Source: Winogradskyella alexanderae
GTDB taxonomy: Bacteria > Bacteroidota > Bacteroidia > Flavobacteriales > Flavobacteriaceae
Assembly (NCBI RefSeq): GCF_020166335.1
Contig: NZ_JAIUJR010000004.1
Coordinates: 1-64,000 of the forward strand
Direction of reading: 5' to 3'
DNA: 64,000 nt
Part shown: one piece after another, positions 52,874 through 62,172 of the stretch
Position numbering within the stretch: position 1 is the stretch's first letter
Layout of the letters: each line of letters starts with the position of its first letter
The notes under the pieces: generated by a model
The model's database searches: none
What the model was told of the DNA's origin: nothing
The model's input: the letters and a program-made list of their open reading frames with translations, nothing else
Translations under genes and position numbers: made by a program

Positions 52874-53420
52874 TGCTTAGAACGCGCTTTTTAATAATCT
52901 TTGCAGGGTTACCTCCAACAATGGTCCAAGGGGCTACGTCCTTAAACACCGCCGCTCTAGCACCTACTACAGCACCTTGCCCAAGCGTAACGCCCATACC
53001 AATAAAGGCATTGGCACCTACCCAAACCTGATCGTCAATAATTATGGGTTTATGAATTAAAGGCTGATCAGTTTTAGTTATATCATGCGACGCTGAGCAT
53101 AAATAGGTCTTTTGAGACACCGTGCTGTGCGCTCCAATAGTAATTTTAGCGACATTATAACAATCTACCTCTGGTGCTAAACATGAGTATTCGGCCATTT
53201 CTAGGTTCCAAGGCATATAGATACGCACCGAGGAATACACATGGGCAGTTTTATGAATTTTGGCGCCAAACAGGCGAAGCAAAAACCGTTTCCAACCCTT
53301 ACCTAAGCTTCGTGGCAGTGGTCGGGCCAATAGTGTCCATACTAGTGTCCAAAGCAAGCGTGCCATCTGGTTACGACGGCTTAACGTATTTTGATATGTA
53401 GATAAATCAACTTGATTCAC
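52866..53420 (-). CDS. WcaF-like acetyltransferase
   Basis: A 184-residue left-handed beta-helix (hexapeptide repeat) acyltransferase. Features: IHKTAHVYSSVRIYMPWNLE, MAEYSCLAPEVDCYNVAKI, ITIGAHSTVSQKTYLCSASHD, then IIIDDQVWVGANAFIGMGV, LGQGAVVGARAAVFKDV and PWTIVGGNPAKII. The N-terminal part (RLLWTLVWTLLARPLPR) resembles WcaF of colanic acid synthesis, which acetylates fucose; given gmd and fcl in the locus this role is plausible. Overlaps the following GT2 by 8 bases; 2 bases after the methyltransferase gene. Confidence 0.88.
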   Translation of the reverse strand: MNQVDLSTYQNTLSRRNQMARLLWTLVWTLLARPLPRSLGKGWKRFLLRLFGAKIHKTAHVYSSVRIYMPWNLEMAEYSCLAPEVDCYNVAKITIGAHSTVSQKTYLCSASHDITKTDQPLIHKPIIIDDQVWVGANAFIGMGVTLGQGAVVGARAAVFKDVAPWTIVGGNPAKIIKKRVLSNG

Positions 53421-53422
53421 GC

Positions 53423-54043
53423 TTAAATTTCAGCTTTTATTATCATGGATTTCCAAAGGTATGGCAAACGGCCGCAGCCTTTAAATGCTAGTGACTTAAA
53501 ATCGTATTCACGCAATAGAACCCCTAATGTTTTATATGACCAAAATTTAATATGGCCTCCATCCCAAAGCACTGTGAAATGAGAATCCCACGCATTAAAA
53601 ATGGAAAGAGCTAAATTCTTTAAAAACCCATGATAGGGTGTAGAGATAATTAATGCGCCACCGCCAGATTGTATAAGGATATCACTACAGAATTGGATAT
53701 ACTTTCTAGGACTATATAAATGTTCTATGACTTCTGTAGAAATTATGGTTTTAAAGGGAATCTCTTGTAATGGCTCTGGTAAAGCATCTGTTGATACGTC
53801 ATGTATAAAAAAACGTTCAGGGTGTTTTGTCTTGGCTAATGCTATACCCGTTTCTGAAGCATCGATGCCGTATACATCAAAACCTTGATCCAAAAGATAA
53901 TTGGCTATAGCGCCATTGCCACAGCCTAAATCCAAAATGGGCGAACCGTCATTTGGCAACATGTCAATTAGAGCAGGAATTAGATAGCTATGGGCGTGAG
54001 AGAAGCCATCATTTCGCCAATTGTAATCTTTATATTCTGACAT
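53423..54043 (-). CDS. Class I SAM-dependent methyltransferase
   Basis: A 206-residue methyltransferase with PILDLGCGNGAIANYLL (SAM motif I), VYGIDASETGIALAK, FKTIISTEVIEHLYSPRKY and GGGALIISTPYHG. It would methylate a sugar or a lipid-linked intermediate in the locus. Located between a GT4 gene and the WcaF-like gene, nearly abutting both; no fused domain. Confidence 0.87.
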   Translation of the reverse strand: MSEYKDYNWRNDGFSHAHSYLIPALIDMLPNDGSPILDLGCGNGAIANYLLDQGFDVYGIDASETGIALAKTKHPERFFIHDVSTDALPEPLQEIPFKTIISTEVIEHLYSPRKYIQFCSDILIQSGGGALIISTPYHGFLKNLALSIFNAWDSHFTVLWDGGHIKFWSYKTLGVLLREYDFKSLAFKGCGRLPYLWKSMIIKAEI

Positions 54044-54057
54044 ATTTCTATTTAATT

Positions 54058-55203
54058 TTAGGGTTTAAATGTAACGAATTCTGGTGGTTCAGTATCATTT
54101 AAAATCCATTGATATAATTGTAGCATTTGTTCAGCGACGGCTTCCATGCTATACTTTTGTTCCACCAATTGCCTACCCCTTAAACCCATTTGGTGGAGGG
54201 TAGCATTAGGCAATTGCAAGGCAGACTGCAAGGTTTGCTTCAGGGGCTCAACACCTATGGGAATCCACCAGCCACAGTCATTTTCTTTCAAATCGGCCCA
54301 AGGTGTGCCCTGTGTGGTGATAACTGGTGTGCCACAAGCTAAGGCCTCGGCCACCACAATTCCAAAATTTTCACTGTAAGTAGGCAACACAAACAAACTA
54401 GCCTCTTGATAGGCTTTGACTTTATCAGCTCCAAACAAAGACTCCTTTATTTTTACTGTCTCGGACAGACCTTTGGCGTTAATAATTTGTTTTAACTGCT
54501 CTATATACTTTGGCTCGCCATTACCTACAATATTAACAGACCAACCTACCCTTATAGCACTATCTAATTGAGCCCAACCCTCAATGAGCATTTCAAGGCC
54601 TTTTTTGGGATGGATACGGGACAGGAATAACAGGGTTTTGGTTTGGGACGGTTTTGTTTTGAGGAGCAACTCTTTTAAAGGTACTCCGTTAGGGATAACC
54701 GCTATTGGGTTGGTAAAACCCAAGTCACGAATATGCTGGGCTTCCATTTTAGCCGTTGCGTGTATACACGAGGCTTTATTGAGATCCTTGTACTGGTAAA
54801 GTTTTAAGGCCAATTGCTTTTTAAACCTACCTTGTTGTAGCGACCAGGGTTCCAGCATACCTCTTGGTGTTATGATGTATGGAATATGGTGGTTTCTGGC
54901 GTAAATTGCCATTTGATGTACTGGCATTTCCCATATGCCATGACCATGAAAAATATTAGCATCACTTTGTATTAGGGCCTGATGTAGTGTTTTAGAATAG
55001 CCTATAAGGTTGGCGCGGTTAAAAACTAGTTTTGCCTTAGGATTATTAAACTTTGTTATAATAGGAGCAGGGCTTGATAAGGTAAGTAAGCTAACGGTAC
55101 TAACCTCCTTTTTACGCACAATACCTCGCACCAATTGTGTGGCACTGCGTGCTGGACCGCCTGTTGTCTCATCGATGGATGCTATTGTATGTACTATTCT
55201 CAT
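54058..55203 (-). CDS. Glycosyltransferase family 4
   Basis: A 381-residue GT-B enzyme with an N-terminal part starting RIVHTIASIDETTGGPARSA, the HGHGIWE segment, ITPRGMLEPWSL and a C-terminal GT1-domain with LLFLSRIHPKKGLEML and SLFVLPTYSENFGIVVAEAL, including the E-x7-E motif. It is retaining and transfers a sugar from a nucleotide donor. The start overlaps the stop of the upstream GT4 gene by four bases. Base composition here is much richer in G+C than in the wzx part of the locus. Confidence 0.9.
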   Translation of the reverse strand: MRIVHTIASIDETTGGPARSATQLVRGIVRKKEVSTVSLLTLSSPAPIITKFNNPKAKLVFNRANLIGYSKTLHQALIQSDANIFHGHGIWEMPVHQMAIYARNHHIPYIITPRGMLEPWSLQQGRFKKQLALKLYQYKDLNKASCIHATAKMEAQHIRDLGFTNPIAVIPNGVPLKELLLKTKPSQTKTLLFLSRIHPKKGLEMLIEGWAQLDSAIRVGWSVNIVGNGEPKYIEQLKQIINAKGLSETVKIKESLFGADKVKAYQEASLFVLPTYSENFGIVVAEALACGTPVITTQGTPWADLKENDCGWWIPIGVEPLKQTLQSALQLPNATLHQMGLRGRQLVEQKYSMEAVAEQMLQLYQWILNDTEPPEFVTFKP

Positions 55204-56228
55204 TTAATAACACTCAATAATTGTGCTGCACCTAGCTCGGGTGTAATGGAGCTTGAAAGCTTTCGACTGTTTTTAGAAAATTCTAAAAGTTGCTCTGTAG
55301 TTAGTGCCATGATGTTTTCCATCGCAGTTTTAATGTCTTCTACAGATGGCTGAACTTTATACCCATTGTAGCCAGTTATAATAAAATGTGGTGCTGCACC
55401 ACATACATTAGTTGCAATTATTGGCAAACCAGCAACTGCAGCTTCATGAATAACTAAAGCCCAAGGCTCATATATTGAAGGTAAAATAAAACAACCGGCT
55501 TGCTCGAACTCTTCCCTAATCTCTTTTTGCGTCATGTAATTCTTTAAGATAACATCCTCTAAATTATAGATTTTATTTTTTTGCGGTCCGTCGCCTACCA
55601 AGGTAAGCGTCCAACCTTTCTTATCGGAGATTTGATTCCAAGCTTTTATTAAAAGATTTAAACCTTTTACTGGCACAAAGCGCCCAATAAACAAAAAGTT
55701 TTTAGGATAAGTTTTCCTCTTTGTCTTAATTGAGACTTCGCTAAACAATTGTACATCACAACTTAAAGCGTTTGTTATAATTTTCGGTTTGGCAAAACCT
55801 AATTTTCTAGCATATTCATATTGGTAAATTCCTGCCGCCCAAATATGTGAAAATGCTTTTTTTAGGTGCCAGGGACTAATCAAACAATTTATTTTTTGTT
55901 TAATAGTCCCTTGCCATTGTGTGTCTGAATATGATACAATTGGTATATTAAGCTTTTTACGAACCTTTTTTGCAACCCACACAAAATCACTTACTGCCCA
56001 ACCGGCTACAACAATCAGTTCAGGGTTTATTTTCATTAATTTCTTTAAAAATTGTTGCCGAGATAAATCTTTAAGCCTATAAGTTTTTAAATTTTTCAGA
56101 CGATAAGGTGTTGTATGTGGTTCTTTATAACTAAAAGAATGTACAGTTACTCCTTCAGTAGTTAAAATTTCCTTTATGGATATCAATTGATGGGGCATGT
56201 AATTTATGACTAGAAAGACTACGTCCAT
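55200..56228 (-). CDS. Glycosyltransferase family 4
   Basis: A 342-residue GT-B enzyme: VVFLVINYMPHQLISI at the N-terminus, VVAGWAVSDFVWVAKK, PIVSYSDTQWQG, NFLFIGRFVPVKGLNLLIKA and CFILPSIYEPWALVIHEA with the E-x7-E motif. The start overlaps the end of the wzy-like gene by 10 bases and its own stop overlaps the following GT4 by four, showing tight coupling. Sugar specificity unknown. Confidence 0.9.
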   Translation of the reverse strand: MDVVFLVINYMPHQLISIKEILTTEGVTVHSFSYKEPHTTPYRLKNLKTYRLKDLSRQQFLKKLMKINPELIVVAGWAVSDFVWVAKKVRKKLNIPIVSYSDTQWQGTIKQKINCLISPWHLKKAFSHIWAAGIYQYEYARKLGFAKPKIITNALSCDVQLFSEVSIKTKRKTYPKNFLFIGRFVPVKGLNLLIKAWNQISDKKGWTLTLVGDGPQKNKIYNLEDVILKNYMTQKEIREEFEQAGCFILPSIYEPWALVIHEAAVAGLPIIATNVCGAAPHFIITGYNGYKVQPSVEDIKTAMENIMALTTEQLLEFSKNSRKLSSSITPELGAAQLLSVIK

Positions 56229-57409
56229 TGAACTACCGCTATTTTAGAGGTTAATTTTTTAGAATAAAATTCAATATTACCTAGCAATAACCAAAAAATT
56301 AAGAACATTCCTGAACCAGCAGAAAGGACATAGCCTTCTGCTGCCATATGGATTATAAAAAAGAAGAGCATAGCACCTAAAAATGCTGAGTCTTTATGCA
56401 TTAATTTATCTCTATATAAAAATTTAGTATATCTAAAAATGAGAAATGCTAAAAGTAAAAAACCTAATAACCCAATCATAGATAGCAATGCCAACCAAGA
56501 AGAGCCAGGCTCTATTTGGCCTCCTGATTTATCAAATTTAGGTGTGAGCGAAGTATCAACTGATGCGAAACCAATACCATATACTGGAGATTTTTTAAAC
56601 TCTGAAATTCTGGCAGACCAAAGTTCATCCCTTGTTACTAAGACGTCTCCTTGTTTCTCTGCATAAGCCATTTTACCCATGATTCTTTGAGTGTAACCTT
56701 CCCAAAGCGGTAAACTCATAATACCAATTGAGGTTAACAATAGAATCACACGAACGTAACGAGCTAGTTTACCCATATAAACTTTGTAATAATAAAATAA
56801 TCCCCCAACAAGTCCAGCCAATAGAGCTGATCGGGAACCAGCAGCTACACAAATAACAAAAGATATAGCGCCTATTGAAAGAAAAATGAAACGGTTTTTC
56901 TTTTTATCTGCTGTATTTGCCCAATGAACGCATGCCAACAAGGAAATAGCAGCCATGGGGCCTAACATCATAGAATGATTAAATAAACCTACAAAACCAC
57001 CACGACCAATCATTATAGGCAGACCCGCTGTAATACCAAAAAAGGAAATTGTCACCATAGCCACAGTCAAAACTGTTATTAGTTTAAGCAGATAGAATCT
57101 AAATTGTTGCAAAGCAGAACTCCTTATTAAAGGCCCGACTAAACCCATAACAATAATAAATGCCGCAAAGCGCTCATAAGGTTTGAAAAAAGTTGGAATT
57201 TCATTGAAAACAATACTTAATAAACAAGATAATACTAGTAAAATCATAAGTTTATTTACTCTATAATTCAGATTCTGTAGAAGGAGAATAACTAAAACAA
57301 AAAAAAGTGTTAAATAATAGGCAATACCCAAATTAAGTTTAAGAAACGAAACCTGTGCTAGTAGTAGTATAGCGGTTATTAATGCTAGTATCTTATTAAG
57401 ATTTTTCAA
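56219..57409 (-). CDS. O-antigen polymerase/ligase-like membrane protein (Wzy type)
   Basis: A 396-residue protein with about ten membrane helices and a large periplasmic loop (from about residue 235, KMAYAEKQGDVLVTRDELWSA in two parts, then SPVYGIGFASVD and PGSSWLALLSMIGLLGFLL). The GSRSALLAGLVGG segment and the pattern G-x-G-F-A are typical of the Wzy_C/O-antigen ligase superfamily. In a locus with a Wzx flippase it is most probably the repeat-unit polymerase. Overlaps the next GT4 by 10 bases. Confidence 0.85.
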   Translation of the reverse strand: MKNLNKILALITAILLLAQVSFLKLNLGIAYYLTLFFVLVILLLQNLNYRVNKLMILLVLSCLLSIVFNEIPTFFKPYERFAAFIIVMGLVGPLIRSSALQQFRFYLLKLITVLTVAMVTISFFGITAGLPIMIGRGGFVGLFNHSMMLGPMAAISLLACVHWANTADKKKNRFIFLSIGAISFVICVAAGSRSALLAGLVGGLFYYYKVYMGKLARYVRVILLLTSIGIMSLPLWEGYTQRIMGKMAYAEKQGDVLVTRDELWSARISEFKKSPVYGIGFASVDTSLTPKFDKSGGQIEPGSSWLALLSMIGLLGFLLLAFLIFRYTKFLYRDKLMHKDSAFLGAMLFFFIIHMAAEGYVLSAGSGMFLIFWLLLGNIEFYSKKLTSKIAVVQWT

Positions 57410-57415
57410 GAAGTA

Positions 57416-58480
57416 TTAATTGTTTAAAACGAATCTGAATTTTAAATATACTATCTCAAATTTATTTCGTAGATAAAATAATAGTCTAAAGAAACTATCC
57501 GTTATAAGTGCATTAGTATTAATAATTAAAAATTTAGAAAGGCGATTATTAAACCCCTTCAATTTAATTCTTTTTAATTTTTGATCCAATTCATGGTTGT
57601 TTTTAAAAATTTCGTTTCCAATTAGGGATATCCTTTGTTTAGCATCCAAAGGGGAATTTCTTTTATAAAGATTTAATATGAACCCTATATATGTACTGAT
57701 ATAAAAACAATCTAAAAAAAGTATATGCTCATCTCTATTCATTGAAAAATGATTAAAAAATTCATTGTATGCCTTCAATTGTACTTTTCTAGAATATAAA
57801 TAATTAGAATTATAACATGAAGTTAAAGTGGAATTTTCTCTTTTCATATAATGGTATAAGGCAGAATTCGTAATTGCAACGAGTGAAGAGTGTTTAAACG
57901 CTTGTAAATTGAAAACTAAATCTTCTCCGACAGACAAATCATTGTTAAATTTAATTTTATTTTTTTTTATTAGTGCGTTTTTATAAAGCCGAGTAACCGG
58001 GTAATTAGAAAGTTTTCTTTTATGAAGTTCCCAAAAAAAATCACCTATTTGTTCTTTTTTTTCGCAATATTTATTTTCGGGGTATTTAAGTTTAACAAAT
58101 TTTTTCTCTTTAACATAATCTACATTAATGCCTGAACTAACAATATCCGCATCATACCGTGTTGCAGCTAAATACATTTCTTTTAAGAAATCTGACTCAA
58201 CCCAATCATCAGAATCAATAAAGGAAATATAATCACCTTGTGCATAATACAATCCTAGATTACGTGCTGAGCTGGGTCCTTCATTTAATTTATGAAATAC
58301 CTTAATACGGTTATCCTTTTTGGCAAGCTCCTGCAATATATAGCCGCTATCATCAGTACTACCATCATTAACTAATAGTATTTCAATATTTGAGATACTC
58401 TGGTTAGTAATGCTATTAACGCATTGCTCAATATATTCTTCAGCATTATAAATTGGAATAATTACTGTAACTTCTGGCAT
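57416..58480 (-). CDS. Glycosyltransferase family 2 (EpsJ/capsular type)
   Basis: A 354-residue GT-A enzyme: VTVIIPIYNAEEYIEQCVNS, IEILLVNDGSTDDSGYIL, NEGPSSARNLGLYYAQGDYI and SFIDSDDWVESDFLK, the DSDDW metal motif, then NDLSVGEDLVFNLQAF. The C-terminal ~120 residues are a helical extension without recognised domain. The gene is very AT-rich (20-23% G+C in sampled 60-base lines), unlike neighbours on the left. The start overlaps the pyruvyltransferase-like gene by 19 bases. Confidence 0.88.
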   Translation of the reverse strand: MPEVTVIIPIYNAEEYIEQCVNSITNQSISNIEILLVNDGSTDDSGYILQELAKKDNRIKVFHKLNEGPSSARNLGLYYAQGDYISFIDSDDWVESDFLKEMYLAATRYDADIVSSGINVDYVKEKKFVKLKYPENKYCEKKEQIGDFFWELHKRKLSNYPVTRLYKNALIKKNKIKFNNDLSVGEDLVFNLQAFKHSSLVAITNSALYHYMKRENSTLTSCYNSNYLYSRKVQLKAYNEFFNHFSMNRDEHILFLDCFYISTYIGFILNLYKRNSPLDAKQRISLIGNEIFKNNHELDQKLKRIKLKGFNNRLSKFLIINTNALITDSFFRLLFYLRNKFEIVYLKFRFVLNN

Positions 58481-59379
58481 TTATATTTTTCTAAAACCTT
58501 AAATGGAGCTACTAATAAAAGACTTTTTTGAAGAACTGCTATGTCACAATTAATTTTGGAAAGTGAGGTATGTTGTTCAAAAATTTCTTTAATATCCTTT
58601 ACCGACAAATTCACAATATCATAATCAATTGCTTTATACTCAGGTATATTTACAGATGAAAAATAGTCAGCAAATTTAATATTATCACCAAATAAAGGCC
58701 TTTGCTTAAAGTCAAACCATAAGCTAGGTATTCCGTAAACGTGCGAAACAATCAAACCGTGTAGTGAAGTAGTAATGGTAATTTCACATGAATTGATTTG
58801 ACAAATAACATCCTCAATATTCTCTGTTAAATTAATTATTTTAATTTTATCACTTTTAATTATTTCAAAAACTTCTTGAAAATGAATATGATGTGGGATA
58901 ATCCCTAACTTATATTTTTTTTTTGATTCATGTAGATTGTAAACTAAAGGTAGAAGTATCGCTGGATCACCTATAACTTTTGGTGGTTTAAAACCAAGCT
59001 CTAATAATCTTTGTTGTGTATATTTTCCTCTTACCGCAATAAATTGAGCATTATGTATTTTTTCATCTTTTTTAATAATTCCACTACCCCAGATTTTTGC
59101 TTTTTTATTTTTTGGTACACCAATTACACTTCCAACAGCGACCACAATATTATTGATAAAAAATTGATGAATTAATTTTTTGTAATCCTTGAAATTAACA
59201 ACACCATGATAAATATAACTTAATGATTTGTAGATGTAATGAATACCTCTTGATGGGATTATTATATGTCTAACTTTTGCGTCACTAAGCTTTTTAACTA
59301 AGTAATAGTTTAATTCATCACCGAAATTACCATTTCCTTCTTTTAACTTGTACCAATATAAGTTTACAACCTCTTTCAT
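58462..59379 (-). CDS. Polysaccharide pyruvyltransferase family protein
   Basis: A 305-residue protein of the PS_pyruv_trans family (CsaB/WcaK-like fold). Visible blocks: GNFGDELNYYLVKKL near the N-terminus, IWGSGIIKKDEKI, FIAVRGKYTQQRLLELG, VIGDPAILLPLVY and the C-terminal TTSLHGLIVSHVYGIPSLWF. Members add pyruvate ketals to sugars from phosphoenolpyruvate; some family members instead transfer sugars. The gene shares the AT-rich composition of its neighbours and overlaps the GT2 gene by 19 bases. Confidence 0.85.
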   Translation of the reverse strand: MKEVVNLYWYKLKEGNGNFGDELNYYLVKKLSDAKVRHIIIPSRGIHYIYKSLSYIYHGVVNFKDYKKLIHQFFINNIVVAVGSVIGVPKNKKAKIWGSGIIKKDEKIHNAQFIAVRGKYTQQRLLELGFKPPKVIGDPAILLPLVYNLHESKKKYKLGIIPHHIHFQEVFEIIKSDKIKIINLTENIEDVICQINSCEITITTSLHGLIVSHVYGIPSLWFDFKQRPLFGDNIKFADYFSSVNIPEYKAIDYDIVNLSVKDIKEIFEQHTSLSKINCDIAVLQKSLLLVAPFKVLEKYKCQKLQ

Positions 59380-59413
59380 TTTAACATATCTTATAGCTGT
59401 TTTCGTTAATTTT

Positions 59414-60718
59414 TTAGTGAACTTTTAACTTATATATTAAGCTCAAAATGAAAAAAAAGAAAGCCGTTATGATTAAATTGCTTATGACCAAAATGTATGA
59501 CCCAGTTTTTAAATCTTGAAATTCCAAAAATAAAAGATAAAATAATAAGATAATGGAAATATTTCTAAATAGAATTATTATAAACATTAACCAGTTTTTT
59601 CCTTTAGACATAAAAGCTTGCGCATATACATTACTCATACTTGAAAATATAGCAGTAAATACCGCAATAGAAATAATATCTGCCAATCCAACAAATGAAT
59701 CCCCATAAAAATTAGCAATAAAATCTGATAAAAAATACACAATTAAAAAAGGGATAAATGTCATTAGAAAATTTATAATTAGTGTCAATTTAAGCACTCT
59801 ATCATGGCGTTTGGGGATGTTTGTTACTTCTGACAGATGTGATAATATAACGTTCCTCAATATTCCGGGGACAAATAATATGATGGTGTTCCATTGCATT
59901 GCTGCAGCATATAAACCCAGTTCGCCAAAACTCGCAAGCTTTATTAAAATAAGACTTATTAGCCAAGACGTTAATGAATATAAGGCTTCCTGCAATGCTA
60001 CAGGAAGTGAAAACTTAAGAATGTCCTTGAGTAAAGGTTTATCTATTTCAACAGAGTCGCTTCGTTGGGGTAAATTACTCTTAACCAACCTATAGTTTAA
60101 CCAACAATTAACTATTTGCGATATCAGCAGTGCTACTAAAGCTCCATTTAATCCAAAATAATATGTTAAGCTTAAACTAAAAATAAAGGTAATTATACCA
60201 ACTATAGTATTAATCCGTGACATACCTTTGAAATCACCAAAACCGGCTAAAACACCTATTTGAGTTGTAGTTACCGCATTAAACACAATCCAAAGTGCAA
60301 CCAAACGCAAAGGATTGGCTAAGTGCGATGATTCTAAAACAATTTCCGAAAAATAATTCGCAGATATTAAAAGGGCAGCCGCCATGGTTCCACTTACGAA
60401 CAGTGTAATATTCCGTGAGTACTTTAATATTACTCTTAAAAAAGCAGGATTACTATTTTTATATTCAGCAACATATTTTGTTGCGGTATAGCCTAGACCA
60501 AAAGTGGAAAAAACAGCTATTGACATTAACGTGTTACGTATTATTCCATACTCACCAAAAGTGTCCTTCCCTAAAAAGCGAGCAACAATGATTCCAGCGA
60601 CAAGTGCCAATCCTTTGGCTATAATATTACCAAATAAGGCCCAAAAAGAATCGTTTATTAAACGGCTATTTAATGCACGTGATTTTAATTCTGAAATATT
60701 TATAATTGGAAAATTCAA
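59414..60718 (-). CDS. Oligosaccharide flippase (Wzx type)
   Basis: A 434-residue membrane protein with about 12-14 helices of the polysaccharide transport/MATE-like superfamily. N-terminal block DSFWALFGNIIAKGLALVAG and IIVARFLGKDTFGEYGII are characteristic; the region ~225-270 (KFSLPVALQEALYSLTSWL) begins the second half. It flips the lipid-linked repeat unit to the periplasm for the polymerase. Separated by 77 bases from fcl upstream and 34 from the pyruvyltransferase-like gene. Confidence 0.92.
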   Translation of the reverse strand: MNFPIINISELKSRALNSRLINDSFWALFGNIIAKGLALVAGIIVARFLGKDTFGEYGIIRNTLMSIAVFSTFGLGYTATKYVAEYKNSNPAFLRVILKYSRNITLFVSGTMAAALLISANYFSEIVLESSHLANPLRLVALWIVFNAVTTTQIGVLAGFGDFKGMSRINTIVGIITFIFSLSLTYYFGLNGALVALLISQIVNCWLNYRLVKSNLPQRSDSVEIDKPLLKDILKFSLPVALQEALYSLTSWLISLILIKLASFGELGLYAAAMQWNTIILFVPGILRNVILSHLSEVTNIPKRHDRVLKLTLIINFLMTFIPFLIVYFLSDFIANFYGDSFVGLADIISIAVFTAIFSSMSNVYAQAFMSKGKNWLMFIIILFRNISIILLFYLLFLEFQDLKTGSYILVISNLIITAFFFFILSLIYKLKVH

Positions 60719-60795
60719 TACTTTTAATGTAATTGTTTTTTATTATTTAGGATTAAAGGCCAATACAATAAAGTATAGGTTCATTGCGTAAATAA

Positions 60796-61755
60796 CTAAT
60801 CTTTGTATTCCAAATACCACTTATAGGTCTGTCGGATACCCTCCTCCAAGGAATTAAGAGGTTCCCACCCCAACGCCTGCATCTTACTACTATCCATCAA
60901 CTTCCGTGGTGTTCCGTCGGGCTTGGAACTGTCCCAGATAATTTCGCCCCTATGCCCTACAATGGCCTGTATGGTTTCTGCCAAGGCCTTTATAGTCACA
61001 TCGCTCCCAGTGCCAACATTGTACAAATACTCCGGCAATACATGTTCTACGGCAAATACTACCGCTTGGGCCAGATCATCTACATGCAAAAACTCGCGCA
61101 TCGGAGTCCCAGAGCCCCAGAGGGTTACTGGCGCATGGTTATTTTCTTTGGCTTCGTGAAACTTGCGAATCATGGCTGGCAGTACGTGGCTACTTTGTAA
61201 ATCGAAATTATCGTTAGGGCCGTATAAATTGGTAGGCATCAAACTCACAAAATCCTTACCATATTGTTTCCGTATGGCCTCACAGGCTTTAACTCCCGCA
61301 ATCTTCGCTATGGCATACCATTGATTCGTAGGCTCTAAACTGCCCGTTAAGAGGTATTCTTCTTTTAAAGGCTGCGACGCCAGTTTAGGGTAAATACAAG
61401 AGCTTCCTAAAAAAATGAACTTGGCTACATCATATTTGTGTGCCGCATCAATTAAGTTATTCTGTATTTGCAGGTTTTCCATTAAAAATGGATAGGGATT
61501 TTGATCATTAGCTAAGATTCCTCCTACTTTTGCGGCTGCATCAATGATAATATCTGGTCGATATGAACTGATAAAATCCATAACGAGTCTTTGATCTCTC
61601 AAATCGAGCTGCCGACTGGTTTTACCGATAAGATTTGTGTAGCCCTCTGCTTCTAGTGACCTCCAAACCGCAGAACCAACCATACCCATATGGCCAGCGA
61701 TGTAAATTCGTGAATCGTAATTTGTTGTAAGTGATTCGATTTGTTCGTTATTCAT
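60796..61755 (-). CDS. fcl: GDP-L-fucose synthase
   Basis: Epimerises and reduces GDP-4-keto-6-deoxy-mannose to GDP-L-fucose. The 319-residue SDR enzyme has the NADP motif AGHMGMVGSAVWRSLE near residue 18, DLRDQRLVMDF, FLGSSCIYP (catalytic Ser), WYAIAKIAG with Tyr and Lys of the YxxxK motif, LMPTNLYGPNDNFD and the C-terminal GTPRKLMDSSKMQALGW. It acts after Gmd, encoded two genes upstream in transcription order. The 3' half is unusually G+C-rich (34 of 60 in bases 60901-60960). A short extra N-terminal stretch (MNNEQIESLTTNYDSR) precedes the motif. Confidence 0.96.
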   Translation of the reverse strand: MNNEQIESLTTNYDSRIYIAGHMGMVGSAVWRSLEAEGYTNLIGKTSRQLDLRDQRLVMDFISSYRPDIIIDAAAKVGGILANDQNPYPFLMENLQIQNNLIDAAHKYDVAKFIFLGSSCIYPKLASQPLKEEYLLTGSLEPTNQWYAIAKIAGVKACEAIRKQYGKDFVSLMPTNLYGPNDNFDLQSSHVLPAMIRKFHEAKENNHAPVTLWGSGTPMREFLHVDDLAQAVVFAVEHVLPEYLYNVGTGSDVTIKALAETIQAIVGHRGEIIWDSSKPDGTPRKLMDSSKMQALGWEPLNSLEEGIRQTYKWYLEYKD

Positions 61756-61764
61756 TTATATTTC

Positions 61765-62114
61765 CTATTTGGACTTCACATATCTTATGAGTCCATATAT
61801 AAGCTTAGTCAAACTTTCAACTTTAGCATTCATTTCATTTAAATTATCAATATATCCTAACCTTTCTGCCAAAATCAATTGTGTTTCAACTTCAGATAAA
61901 GATGCTAAAGCAATATATAAAAATTGAATAAACTCCTTATTTCCTTGTCTTCCTGCACCTTCGGCTATATTGCTTGGTATAGATATCGCAGCACGTCTCA
62001 TTTGTGATATTAAACCATATAGTTCTTCTTTAGGAAAATTTGTGTAAGGTGGTAGATAACTTCAACCAAATCTATGGCTTTCTTCCAGGCATCTAAATCT
62101 TTATGTGTTTTCAT
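61765..62114 (-). pseudogene. Frameshifted four-helix-bundle protein gene
   Basis: The family commonly starts MKTHKDLDAWKKAIDLVEVI and continues QMRRAAISIPSNIAEGAGRQ. Both parts are here on the minus strand but in different frames. The ATG at 62114 reads MKTHKDLDAW..YHLTQ and then hits a stop in that frame, while the rest (FPKEELYGLISQMRRAA to the TAA at 61765) is in the next. The two segments join around bases 62035-62046 in an A/T-run; 350 bases are present where 351 are needed, so a single missing base explains it. If repaired the product has 116 residues, the family length. A 78-residue fragment starting at 62001 could still be made. Family members often lie in polysaccharide loci. Confidence 0.85.
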
Positions 62115-62172
62115 GTGAAATAAAAAATTTGGAACAGGATCATCTAATTACCAATCACGAGTAACAAAATCC

